DNA of 64,000 nt, taken from the NCBI GenBank assembly GCA_018815325.1, contig JAHIYE010000026.1:62001-126000 (forward strand), given 5' to 3'. Positions 44,921 through 53,176 of this stretch are shown in pieces; the first letter of the stretch is position 1; each line of letters begins with the position of its first letter. The DNA is from Gammaproteobacteria bacterium (GTDB lineage: Bacteria; Pseudomonadota; Gammaproteobacteria; Burkholderiales; Burkholderiaceae_C). The notes beneath the pieces are model-generated. The model saw only the letters and a program-made list of their open reading frames with translations, was not told where the DNA came from and made no database searches. A program made the translations under genes and the position numbers.

Positions 44921-44967
44921 CCCCTCTGCGGCTGCACAACACACCACGCTGCAAAACAAGCAATGCC

Positions 44968-45588
44968 ATGAAGCTCTATCTGTCACCCCGAGCGCCCAAC
45001 CCACGCCGGGTCTCCATGTTTCTGGCCGAGAAAGGTGTGACAGAGATCGAGCAGGTCGTCGTCAACATCGGCGCCAATGAGCACAAAAGCGACGCGTATC
45101 TCGCCAAAAGTCCGTTGGCCAAAGTGCCAGCACTGGAGCTTGATGATGGCCGGGTGTTGACCGAGACGCGTGCCATCTGCAGCTACTTCGAAGGCTTGTA
45201 TCCCGCGCCGAATCTGATGGGCGTTGATTTCGAGGAACGCGCTTTCATTGAAATGGCAGACCGTCGCGTAGAGCTCTACCTGTTCTTCGGCATTGGCAAC
45301 TGTATCCGCCACACACACCCGGGACTCGCACCGCTGGAACAACCCCAGTTCGCTGATTTCGGGCAATCACAGGGGGAAAAGGTTCGTGAGGTTGCGAGGT
45401 GGCTTGACCGTGAGCTCGCCCATCAGCCCTTCGTGGCCGGAGAACGTTTCACCATTGCCGACATCACGGCCTTTTGTGCCTTGGAGTTCGGCCGCGGCTT
45501 GATGAAGTTTGTGCCTGGCGATGAAGGCATGCCCCATCTTCAGGCCTACCGCGACCGGATTGCAGAGCGACCCAGCGCAAAATCCTGA
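44968..45588 (+). CDS. glutathione S-transferase family protein
   Basis: A 206-residue GST. The thioredoxin-like N-terminal domain begins MKLYLSPRAPNPRRVSMFLA, with a VPALELDDGRVLTETRAIC block for glutathione contact. The C-terminal helical domain has FVAGERFTIADITAFCALEF with the capping Asp. Of a different class from the preceding GST, though the two are adjacent and likely co-transcribed. The 3' end converges on an uncharacterised gene 17 bases away. Confidence 0.92.
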   Translation: MKLYLSPRAPNPRRVSMFLAEKGVTEIEQVVVNIGANEHKSDAYLAKSPLAKVPALELDDGRVLTETRAICSYFEGLYPAPNLMGVDFEERAFIEMADRRVELYLFFGIGNCIRHTHPGLAPLEQPQFADFGQSQGEKVREVARWLDRELAHQPFVAGERFTIADITAFCALEFGRGLMKFVPGDEGMPHLQAYRDRIAERPSAKS

Positions 45589-45605
45589 AGGCGCAGGTGG
45601 CGTTT

Positions 45606-46484
45606 TCAGCGTGCAGGCTGGGCGCGGCGGTCCGAGCTATCCCGCTGTGTCCAGGAGCGGTCTTCAGCCTTGCCGCGCTTGGCACTGCGCCGATCGCTCG
45701 TATCGGCCTCAGAGGCAGCGGTCGAAGCAGCTGCGGCTTCAGTTCTACCTCCTATGTGCAGCTTCATCTCGACAGTAGGCTTCTTCGGGGCACTGCGCTG
45801 TTTGCCATCCGGTGCAAACTGGAACGGTGTAAACCCGGCTCCGGCGGTGTTCTGTTTGCGCTTCTCGGCAAATTCGGGCGTGCCGTAGGCCGACACCATC
45901 TCGATCCAGGACTTGTCTGCCGCATCAACGATGTGAGCCAGGCTGGGTTCATTCTGGTCTGCGAAAAAGCGGTGGTAGGCCGCAATGCCAGTGGACATGG
46001 CACTGCGACGGCGCTCACGCACGGCCGTGCCAGGAGGGCTGTACATGTTTTCGCCCCAGGCCCGGAAATTCATGCGGGCCAGGCTGCTGCCGGTACGGCT
46101 GGCGCCTGTGGCCAGGGGTTTGCAGACGTTCAGGATGAAGGCCTCGTAGGTCTCCTTGAAACTGCGCTCGACAATATCAAAAGCCTTGTCGGCACCACCC
46201 AAAACCCGCGACAACTCCCGGTAGGCCGACAGGATCAGCGCACACATGCCCAAAACGGTGTAGGAGGCGGTATCGGGTAGTGATTTATGGCGCTCATTGA
46301 ACAGCAACTGCGCAGCCAACTCAACCCGGCTCACGATCTCCGCTGGGACATCACATCCTGATTTGTCGAGATTGGCCCTGAACTGTCGCGTGAAATTCTG
46401 GCCCCAGGCATTGGCTGTGGAACTCCTGAATGAAACCGGGGCCGATTTCAGTGATGCGGGTTGTTGGCGTACAGAATGATCCAT
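45606..46484 (-). CDS. uncharacterised protein with basic C-terminal tail
   Basis: A 292-residue soluble protein that I do not recognise with confidence. The middle (about 45-135) is helical with a hydrophobic YTVLGMCALILSAYRELSRV stretch and AFDIVERSFKETYEAF. The C-terminal 60 residues are low-complexity and highly charged (Ala/Ser then Arg/Asp/Lys), probably disordered. A distant likeness to the L-2-amino-thiazoline-4-carboxylate hydrolase family is possible but unproven. It has no signal peptide. The 160 bases upstream, to the SDR gene end, hold nothing recognisable. Confidence 0.6.
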   Translation of the reverse strand: MDHSVRQQPASLKSAPVSFRSSTANAWGQNFTRQFRANLDKSGCDVPAEIVSRVELAAQLLFNERHKSLPDTASYTVLGMCALILSAYRELSRVLGGADKAFDIVERSFKETYEAFILNVCKPLATGASRTGSSLARMNFRAWGENMYSPPGTAVRERRRSAMSTGIAAYHRFFADQNEPSLAHIVDAADKSWIEMVSAYGTPEFAEKRKQNTAGAGFTPFQFAPDGKQRSAPKKPTVEMKLHIGGRTEAAAASTAASEADTSDRRSAKRGKAEDRSWTQRDSSDRRAQPAR

Positions 46485-46644
46485 TCAGGGGCCTTGTTTC
46501 AGACGGCGATCTGACCGAGCAAAACGAAGTAGTTTGTTACATTTTCAAATCAATGCTTACAGCTTGTCAAGGAAGTCGGCCTTTAACGACATTGGAAAAG
46601 TGATTTTTACTACAGTCAGCCCGGTTTGAGGCCTCCCATCACGC

Positions 46645-47550
46645 TCAAACGGCTCTCAGTGCCCGTTTCAACTCGACACCCAGCTCGGGTTTGTGGGCAA
46701 ACGGGTCGGTTGGGTTCCTGCCCTGCAAAATATCTTCCATCCGGGTCTGGACCGAACCAATGGATTTGGGGTGGCTGTAGACATAGAACTGGTTGACGCT
46801 GATGGCATCGAACACTTTTTGCGCTACTTCCGCCGCCGTCACCCGGCCAGAACTCACCGCCTTGTCACTCATGGCCTGGCCGATGAGTTGACTGCGCGTG
46901 GGTTGCCCTGAGGCGAGTTCATCGGGACGGTTTCGATGACTCTGGCTAATGCCCGTAGGAACGAAGAACGGACACAGGACCGAGGCGCTGATCTGGTCAG
47001 TCACCAATGCCAGATCCTGATAAAGCGTCTCGCTCAAGGACACCACGGCATGCTTGCTCACGTTGTAGATACCCATGTTGGGGGCGTTGAGCAGGCCGGC
47101 CATGCTGGCCGTGTTGACGATATGGCCCTGCCAGTTGGGGTCCTTGTCGGCCGCCTCCAGCATCATGGGCGTGAACAGGCGCACACCGTGCACCACGCCC
47201 ATCAGGTTCACACCCAGCACCCACTCCCAGTCCTTGACGGTGCTTTCCCAGATCAGTCCCCCTGCCCCGACACCTGCATTGTTGAAAACAAAGTTAGGTG
47301 CGCCAAAGCGCTCTTTCACGGCTTGTGCCAGGGCCTCCATCTCGCCGGCGTTGGACACATCCACCCTGCGCTCCAGCACCTGTGCACCGGTGGCCTGGAT
47401 TTCGGCCGTGGCCTTGTCGAGCGCATCCTGCTGCACATCGACCAGCACGAGATTCATGCCGAGGCGCGCACCAATACGGGCACATTCCAGCCCGAAGCCT
47501 GAGCCCGCTCCGGTAAGAACGGCTGTCTTGTTTTTGAAGTTACTGATCAT
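46645..47550 (-). CDS. short-chain dehydrogenase/reductase
   Basis: A 301-residue classical SDR. The NAD(P) motif is TGAGSGFGLE, NNAG is in FNNAGVGAGG, the catalytic Ser is in VNTASMAGL and YNVSK holds the Tyr/Lys pair. Its ATG overlaps the stop of the upstream GST-like gene (47547-47550), so the two are coupled. Last gene of the leftward acyl-CoA cluster. The substrate is unknown. Confidence 0.93.
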   Translation of the reverse strand: MISNFKNKTAVLTGAGSGFGLECARIGARLGMNLVLVDVQQDALDKATAEIQATGAQVLERRVDVSNAGEMEALAQAVKERFGAPNFVFNNAGVGAGGLIWESTVKDWEWVLGVNLMGVVHGVRLFTPMMLEAADKDPNWQGHIVNTASMAGLLNAPNMGIYNVSKHAVVSLSETLYQDLALVTDQISASVLCPFFVPTGISQSHRNRPDELASGQPTRSQLIGQAMSDKAVSSGRVTAAEVAQKVFDAISVNQFYVYSHPKSIGSVQTRMEDILQGRNPTDPFAHKPELGVELKRALRAV

Positions 47551-48500
47551 GTCTCCGCCTTTTTCATCACAAATCCGATACGGGGAAAGTGCACATGCAC
47601 CGTGCCCGCCCGCTCGTCGGTACGACGCAGCGTGTAGTGCATGCGGGTTGCGGCCACCAGTTCGCCCTCAGTGGGCTCGGGGCCAAAACTGTCGCTGCTG
47701 ACCGTGACCCGGCTACCCAGTGCAATACCGTGCTCATCCTGGAAGGGGTCATGGCGTAACACTGCGCCAACTCCGGATGAAGCAGCACAGAGGGCAATTG
47801 CCTCCGCGGCGTTTGACTTTTGCACCGTGCCATGTCCGATGGCGGCCATGCGGTCCATCCAGGCCAGCACGGCAGGCGTCGCCTCCAGAATACTGGCCAT
47901 CACCGTGGTTTGTGTCCGCGTAAACCAAAGCGGGTGATAGGCCGCAAAATCGGCGACACAGGGCGCAGCGCCCAGCAAAAAAGGTTGCTCTTCCAGCATG
48001 TTGCTCAGACGACGCAAATAGCTTTTGTAGGCCGCTGCGGCATCGGGCGGCGGGATGCGGGGAACGGCCAGGCGCATTTTGGCGCGGTCCTCGCCAAAGG
48101 CCTTGGCTATCGGACCCCATTGCTCGGGCGCGCCCCCTCCGAACATCTGGGCAGCACCTGCAGGGCTGAAGTTCCAGGCCATGGCAGCCCAGAACAACTT
48201 GTCGTCAGCCCATTGGGCCAGTACCCGTGCCAGGCCTTTTTGTCCGGATGGGTACAGCGTGGGCGCCGGCTGGATGTGCTCCAGCACATCACAGATGAGC
48301 GCAGAGTCGCAGTAGATGTGTGAGCCAATCTGGAGAAATGGCGTTTTACGGTAGCCCCCGGTGAGTGCCACCACATCCGGCTTGGGCATCACCATGGGGA
48401 TGACGACGGATTTCCAGGCCAGTTTCTTGTAACCGAGAACCAGTCGGACCTTCTCTGAAAATGGCGAGGTGGGATAGTGGTGCAGGATCAGGTCGGCCAC
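47547..48500 (-). CDS. glutathione S-transferase-like protein with extra C-terminal domain
   Basis: About 317 residues. The N-terminal domain (LILHHYPTSPFSEKVRLVLG, YRKTPFLQIGSHIYCDSALI) is a GST thioredoxin fold. A helical middle follows, then an extra C-terminal domain of about 90 residues rich in beta segments (IALGSRVTVSSDSFGPEPTE, GTVHVHFPRIGF). That is longer than a plain GST. The start is a GTG at 48498-48500, chosen because AAGGA lies about 9 bases upstream and earlier codons are antisense noise. It lies between the AidB-type dehydrogenase and the SDR. The C-terminal domain is not recognised. Confidence 0.82.
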   Translation of the reverse strand: MADLILHHYPTSPFSEKVRLVLGYKKLAWKSVVIPMVMPKPDVVALTGGYRKTPFLQIGSHIYCDSALICDVLEHIQPAPTLYPSGQKGLARVLAQWADDKLFWAAMAWNFSPAGAAQMFGGGAPEQWGPIAKAFGEDRAKMRLAVPRIPPPDAAAAYKSYLRRLSNMLEEQPFLLGAAPCVADFAAYHPLWFTRTQTTVMASILEATPAVLAWMDRMAAIGHGTVQKSNAAEAIALCAASSGVGAVLRHDPFQDEHGIALGSRVTVSSDSFGPEPTEGELVAATRMHYTLRRTDERAGTVHVHFPRIGFVMKKAET

Positions 48501-48522
48501 AGTGTCTATTCCTTCATGAGTG

Positions 48523-50175
48523 TCAGGATTGAGGCATGGCACGCTGGATGAGCGCATCGAAATCCGTTGCCCCCCCCAGTGTTCCAAAAGCCTGGCCCCA
48601 GTTACCCGCCAGGCGGGAATCGCAGAACGCAGCAAATACGGCCGCCGGTGCGCTTTGATACAGCAGCGCGGCTTGCACGGCCAGCGCCACATCCTGCGCC
48701 AGCCGGCGGGCTTCGATTTCAGTGGCCATCTCCTCCACGCGTGTGGGCAGGGCCGCAGCCAGACGATCCAGCGCCGGGTGCGCACCACGCGCCGGTGCCA
48801 ATTCCTGGGCCAGTGCGGCAGCGGCATCGGCCTTGCGCAGGGCGCGCAACAGGTCCAGTGCCATGATGTTGCCGGCACCCTCCCAGATGGAGTTCAGCGG
48901 CATTTCGCGGTAGATGCGGGCCATGATGCCTTCACCGCCCTCCTCCACATAACCATTGCCACCCAGACACTCCATGGCCTCCTGGGCAAAGTGACTACCG
49001 CGTTTGCAGATCCAGAACTTGGCAATCGGTGTCAGCAATCGCGCCATGGCCTGCTCGTGCGCATCGTCACTGTGGTCAAAGGCCCGGGCCAGGCGAATCG
49101 CCAGTGCAGTCGCAGCCTCGGACTCCAGTGCCAGATCGGCCAGTACATTGCGCATCAGGGGCTGTTCGATCAATCGCTTGCCAAAGGCCTGGCGCTGCGC
49201 GCAATGGTTCAGCGCAATGCTCAGGGCCTGGCGCATCAGACCACTGGTGCCCAGTGCGCAGTCGAGTCGGGTCATGGTGCCCATCTCGAGGATGTGCGGC
49301 ACACCGCGGCCCTCGTCGCCCACCAGCCAGGCCGTGGCATGGCGAAACTCCACCTCGGAGCTTGCATTGGCCTTGTTGCCCAGCTTGTCCTTGAGGCGCT
49401 GAATCTGGATGGCATTGATCGAGCCATCAGGCAGTACGCGAGGAATGAAAAAACAGCTCAACCCCGAACTGCTCTGGGCCAGCACCAGAAAGGCATCGCA
49501 CATGGGGGCCGAGAAAAACCATTTGTGACCGGTCAGCCGATAGCGCTGGCCCCAGTGGTCACTGCCATCCGGCACGGCCTGCGTGGTGTTGGCCCGCACG
49601 TCTGAGCCGCCCTGCTTCTCTGTCATGCCCATGCCCATGGTCACACCGGCTTTTTGTGAAAACAGCTTCAGTGCGGGATCGTAAGCATGGCTCGTGAGTT
49701 TGGGGCTCCAGTCGGCATAGACGGCCTGGTTATGACGCAGCGCGGGCGTGACCGCATAGGTCATCGAGATCGGGCACAGGATGGAGGGCTCAAGCTCGGT
49801 AAAGAGCATGAAGCCGGCCGCACGCAACACATGTGGCGACTGTGCTTCTGCGGTTGCGCTGCCCCAGGGCGTGCCATGCAGGCCCGCCGCCGTGGCGGCC
49901 GACATCAAGGCGTGGTAGCTCGGGTGAAACTCGACCTGATCAACGCGACGGCCAAAACGGTCATGGCTGTGCAGCTCGGGCGTATGCACATTGGCCAGGC
50001 GGGCATGGGTCTGCATGTCGGCCGATCCGAGCTGGGCACCCAAAGCCTGGAGCGATGAAGTGTCCAGCTTGGGCGCATTGAGCCTGAGGGCATCACGCAG
50101 CGCCTGGTTGCCTGCGAACAGGTTGTAGTCAACCAGGGGCGCGGGCTGGTTGAAGACTTCATGCGTCGGGTTCAT
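48523..50175 (-). CDS. acyl-CoA dehydrogenase family protein, AidB type
   Basis: A 550-residue flavoprotein related to AidB, an acyl-CoA dehydrogenase relative linked with alkylation damage. Hallmarks are the N-terminal HEVFNQPAPLVDYNLFAGNQ, the FAD-region GMGMTEKQGGSDVRANTT, LTGHKWFFSAP, and IYREMPLNSIWEGAGNIMAL at the active-site end. The second in-frame ATG (50175) is preferred because AAGGA then sits at the right distance. It lies within the leftward acyl-CoA cluster, so a degradative role is as likely as a DNA-protective one. Confidence 0.92.
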   Translation of the reverse strand: MNPTHEVFNQPAPLVDYNLFAGNQALRDALRLNAPKLDTSSLQALGAQLGSADMQTHARLANVHTPELHSHDRFGRRVDQVEFHPSYHALMSAATAAGLHGTPWGSATAEAQSPHVLRAAGFMLFTELEPSILCPISMTYAVTPALRHNQAVYADWSPKLTSHAYDPALKLFSQKAGVTMGMGMTEKQGGSDVRANTTQAVPDGSDHWGQRYRLTGHKWFFSAPMCDAFLVLAQSSSGLSCFFIPRVLPDGSINAIQIQRLKDKLGNKANASSEVEFRHATAWLVGDEGRGVPHILEMGTMTRLDCALGTSGLMRQALSIALNHCAQRQAFGKRLIEQPLMRNVLADLALESEAATALAIRLARAFDHSDDAHEQAMARLLTPIAKFWICKRGSHFAQEAMECLGGNGYVEEGGEGIMARIYREMPLNSIWEGAGNIMALDLLRALRKADAAAALAQELAPARGAHPALDRLAAALPTRVEEMATEIEARRLAQDVALAVQAALLYQSAPAAVFAAFCDSRLAGNWGQAFGTLGGATDFDALIQRAMPQS

Positions 50176-50223
50176 CACCATTCCTTGCTTGCAAGGCTGC
50201 AGGCCAGCTTTGAGCCGCCCTGT

Positions 50224-51240
50224 TCAGACCAGCTTGACGAGTTGCTTGCCGAAGTTCTTGCCCTTGAGCAGGCCCAGGAAGGCCTCCGGTGCAGCTGCAA
50301 TGCCCTGCGCGACAGATTCACGTGGGCGCAGCTTTCCAGTGGCAACCAGTGTGCCCAGTTCCTTGAGTGCCTCGGGCCACACTTCCATGTGCTCGCTCAC
50401 GATAAAGCCCTGGATCTTGAGGCGATTGACCAGGATCAGGGCCGGATAGGTCAGTGGCAGCGGCTGGCCGTCATAGCCGGCGATCATGCCGCACACGGCA
50501 ATGCGGCCAAACGCGTTCATGCGCAGCAGCACGGCATCAAGCACCATGCCACCCACATTCTCGAAGTAACCGTCGATGCCATTCGGGCAGGCTTCCTTGA
50601 GCGCCTTGGACAGCGAGGCCGCGTCCTTGTGAAGCTTGTAGTCCACGCAGGCATCAAAGCCCAGTTCGTCGACCGCGTATTTGCATTTGTCGGGCCCGCC
50701 CGCAATGCCGACCACGCGGCAACCACGGGCCTTGGCCAGCGCGCCATAGGCACTGCCCACGGCGCCGGTCGCGGCGCTCACCACTATGGTCTCGCCGGCT
50801 TTCGGCTCGATGATCTTCACCAGGCCATACCAGGCCGTCACGCCGGGCATGCCGACGGCACCGAGGTAATGGCTCAGCGGCACATGCGTCGTGTCCACCT
50901 TGCGCAGCATGCCCATCTGGTTGTCATCGACCACGCTGTATTCCTGCCAGCCGCCCATGCCCACCACCTTGTCGCCAACAGCGAACTTGGCGCTTTTGCT
51001 CTCCACCACTTCGCCGACCGTGCCACCGATCATGACTTCGCCCAGCGGCTGGGGCTGGGCATAGCTCTTGCTGTCGTTCATGCGGCCACGCATGTAGGGA
51101 TCAAGGCTCAGATAGTGATGGCGAACCAGTACCTGGCCATCCTTCAAGGCCGGCGTCTCGCTGCTCACGAGTTTGAAATTGCTGACGACGGCTTCAGCCG
51201 TGGGGCGGTTGTCAAGAATGATTTGCTGGTTTTTTGGCAT
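50224..51240 (-). CDS. MDR-family NADP-dependent oxidoreductase (CurA-like)
   Basis: A 338-residue medium-chain reductase of the zinc-free leukotriene B4 dehydrogenase/CurA group. It starts MPKNQQIILDNRP. YLSLDPYMRGRM is characteristic, and the nucleotide-binding site is VVSAATGAVGSAYG. FENVGGMVLDAVL is the usual active-site segment. It reduces alpha,beta-unsaturated ketones in relatives. The 100 bases upstream include a repeat copy (51271-51333), but the gene order suggests it belongs to the same leftward unit. Confidence 0.94.
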   Translation of the reverse strand: MPKNQQIILDNRPTAEAVVSNFKLVSSETPALKDGQVLVRHHYLSLDPYMRGRMNDSKSYAQPQPLGEVMIGGTVGEVVESKSAKFAVGDKVVGMGGWQEYSVVDDNQMGMLRKVDTTHVPLSHYLGAVGMPGVTAWYGLVKIIEPKAGETIVVSAATGAVGSAYGALAKARGCRVVGIAGGPDKCKYAVDELGFDACVDYKLHKDAASLSKALKEACPNGIDGYFENVGGMVLDAVLLRMNAFGRIAVCGMIAGYDGQPLPLTYPALILVNRLKIQGFIVSEHMEVWPEALKELGTLVATGKLRPRESVAQGIAAAPEAFLGLLKGKNFGKQLVKLV

Positions 51241-51270
51241 GGAGCGCTCCTGTGAAATGGGGTGAGAAGT

Positions 51271-51333
51271 CAAATAGCTATAAAAATAATAGCTGCTTTC
51301 GCCCTCGCCATAAGGGCTAGGGCATGTTTTTGT
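51271..51333 (+). repeat. interspersed 55-bp repeat, copy F (intergenic)
   Basis: AATAGCTATAAAAATAATAG, then GCTGCTTTCGCCC, then ATAAGGGCTAGGGC and a T-run. It is the clearest copy in the window and aligns end to end with copy A at 6358-6416. Confidence 0.7.
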
Positions 51334-51343
51334 AGGTGAATCG

Positions 51344-51772
51344 TCAGTCAGTTGAAACCACGTTGAGCGGATTCGTGCTCTTGGGGCCCGTGGGCAGCCG
51401 CTTGACGTATTTGAAGGTGCCGGTGGCATGGGCACAGGCACGCCCCTGCTCGTCAAAAATCGTGGCCTCGGTAAAAGCCATGCTGGCCGTGCGGTGCATC
51501 AGCCGGCCCTTGCCGGTGAGCTTGCCGCGTGCTGGCTGCATGAAGCTGGTTTTCATCTCGATGGTGACCACGCCCATGTCCGGCTGCACGCTGCGCGCCG
51601 CCGTGGCCATGGTCACGTCAAGCAGCGTCATGCTGGCGCCGCCGTGGGTGACGGCGAATGAGTTCAGGTGCTCGGGTTTGGGCTCGTAAGCAATCTCGGA
51701 ATGTCCACCCTCAAACAGCATGAGGTCGAAGCCGAGATGCTCGACAAAGGGAATGGCGACGCCGAAGCTCAT
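51344..51772 (-). CDS. PaaI-type hotdog thioesterase
   Basis: A 142-residue acyl-CoA thioesterase. The hotdog catalytic region is NSFAVTHGGASMTLLDVTMA, followed by VTIEMKTSFMQPARG. MSFGVAIPFVEHLGFDLM opens the protein. It hydrolyses acyl or aryl-acyl-CoA to release CoA. It lies between the SDR and the MDR genes in the leftward cluster. A second thioesterase of the same type occurs at 55.1 kb. Confidence 0.9.
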   Translation of the reverse strand: MSFGVAIPFVEHLGFDLMLFEGGHSEIAYEPKPEHLNSFAVTHGGASMTLLDVTMATAARSVQPDMGVVTIEMKTSFMQPARGKLTGKGRLMHRTASMAFTEATIFDEQGRACAHATGTFKYVKRLPTGPKSTNPLNVVSTD

Positions 51773-51863
51773 ACGGCACCATCGGCGCAGGGCCGTCCCA
51801 AGCCGATGACGGCCCCCTCGGGGGGCAGCGTCGTACACGAAGTGACAAGTGTGGGGATCATGT

Positions 51864-52655
51864 TCATCCGCCCGCCACGATGCTGACGCCGCCGTCCACG
51901 GCCATGTACTGACCCGTGATGTGCTTGCCGGCATCGGAGGCGTACAGCACGCACAGGCCCTTGAGGTCTTCGTCGTCACCGAGACGCCCCAGTGGGGCAT
52001 GGGCTTTGAGCTTCTCTTCGCCCAGTGCCTTGAGGGTGCCCACCGTCATCTTGCTCGGGAAGAAGCCCGGGCAGATGGCGTTCACGTTGATGTTGTACTT
52101 GCCCCATTCGGCACCCAGTGTGCGGGTAAAGTTGATCACCGCCCCCTTGGAGGTGTTGTAGGCAATGGTGGTCATGCCGGGCGGATTACCCCCCAGCCCG
52201 GCAATCGACGCGATGTTGATGATGCGGCCCGCCTTGCGGGGAATCATGCTTTTCTTGGCGACCGCCTGGCTCAGGATGAAGTAGCCACGGATGTTGAGGT
52301 TCATCACCTTGTCCCAGGCGTCGATCGGGTGATCTTCGGCGGGGGCGCCCCAGGCTGCGCCGGCGTTGTTGACGAGGATGTCTATATCGCCCATGCGCTG
52401 CAGGGTTTCATCGGCCAGCCGCTGGATGTCGGCATCCTTGGCACAATCGGCAGCGATCCAGCGGGCATCAATGCCTGCGGCCTGCAGCTCGGCCACGGCC
52501 TGTTCCAGCTCGTCGGCCTTGCGTGCGCTGAGCATGATGCGGGCGCCGGCCTCACCCAACGCATGCGCCAGTTGCAGGCCCAGCCCGCGTGAGCCACCGG
52601 TGACCAGGGCCGTCTTGCCCTTGAGGTCGAACAGTTGTTGGATGGTTCGGGTCAT
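51864..52655 (-). CDS. short-chain dehydrogenase/reductase
   Basis: A 263-residue SDR close to FabG and gluconate dehydrogenase. The cofactor motif is TGGSRGLGL, with NNAGAAWG, NIASIAGLGG and YNTSKGAV as catalytic elements. CPGFFPSKMT follows. Probably a 3-hydroxyacyl-CoA or 3-oxoacyl reductase given its neighbours. It starts about 20 bases past the end of the Dabb gene in the leftward direction. Confidence 0.94.
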   Translation of the reverse strand: MTRTIQQLFDLKGKTALVTGGSRGLGLQLAHALGEAGARIMLSARKADELEQAVAELQAAGIDARWIAADCAKDADIQRLADETLQRMGDIDILVNNAGAAWGAPAEDHPIDAWDKVMNLNIRGYFILSQAVAKKSMIPRKAGRIINIASIAGLGGNPPGMTTIAYNTSKGAVINFTRTLGAEWGKYNINVNAICPGFFPSKMTVGTLKALGEEKLKAHAPLGRLGDDEDLKGLCVLYASDAGKHITGQYMAVDGGVSIVAGG

Positions 52656-52673
52656 CGTTTCTCCTGATGATTT

Positions 52674-52976
52674 TTATATTTCGTAGTCCATGCACTGGCG
52701 CTCGAGGCGCACGGCCCCCATGAAGGGCTTGAGAGCCTGGTGCGTGGGATGGTTCTGGTAGGCATCAAGTGCCGCACGGTCCGTGAACTCGGTGTACAAC
52801 ACGAGGTCATAGCTGCACTCCAGACCTGATTGTGCTGTGGCGACCTCGAATTTGACTGTCCCCGGGGTGATATGGGCACAGGACTCCAGCATGGCCTTGG
52901 CCTTGACCATGTTCGTGGCCTTGTCCGAGCCCTCGGCCTGGTCTTTCAACTTCCACATCACGATGTGCTTGATCAT
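52674..52976 (-). CDS. Dabb-domain protein
   Basis: A 100-residue protein of the dimeric alpha/beta-barrel (stress-response A/B barrel) family. The family signature is MIKHIVMWKLKDQAEG, then DLVLYTEFTDRAALDAYQNH and HPTHQALKPFM. Members act as small monooxygenases, cyclases or isomerases. The ATG overlaps the stop codon of the upstream membrane-protein gene by four bases (52973-52976), so translation is coupled. The exact reaction is unknown. Confidence 0.92.
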   Translation of the reverse strand: MIKHIVMWKLKDQAEGSDKATNMVKAKAMLESCAHITPGTVKFEVATAQSGLECSYDLVLYTEFTDRAALDAYQNHPTHQALKPFMGAVRLERQCMDYEI

Positions 52977-53176
52977 GACGTCTCCTTGAGGCGCGAGCGA
53001 ACATAGATCAGGGCCACACCAATGGCCACGAAAATGCCGCCGGCCAATCGCATGCCAGTCGCGGTGGCGGCATCTTCGCTTCCCAGAAAGAGCGACACCA
53101 CGATCGTGAGCAGGCCACCGTAGATATAAATCCAGACAAGGCGCTGCACCCACTGCAATGTTTTTGGACTGGCCAT
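52973..53176 (-). CDS. small two-helix membrane protein
   Basis: A 67-residue protein with two predicted membrane helices (VWIYIYGGLLTIVVSLFLG and LAGGIFVAIGVALIYVRS) joined by a short acidic loop. It has no recognised domain. Its start overlaps the end of the acyl-CoA dehydrogenase gene at 53176, and its end overlaps the Dabb start. Both overlaps support it as a real coding gene. Its role in the cluster is unknown. Confidence 0.8.
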   Translation of the reverse strand: MASPKTLQWVQRLVWIYIYGGLLTIVVSLFLGSEDAATATGMRLAGGIFVAIGVALIYVRSRLKETS

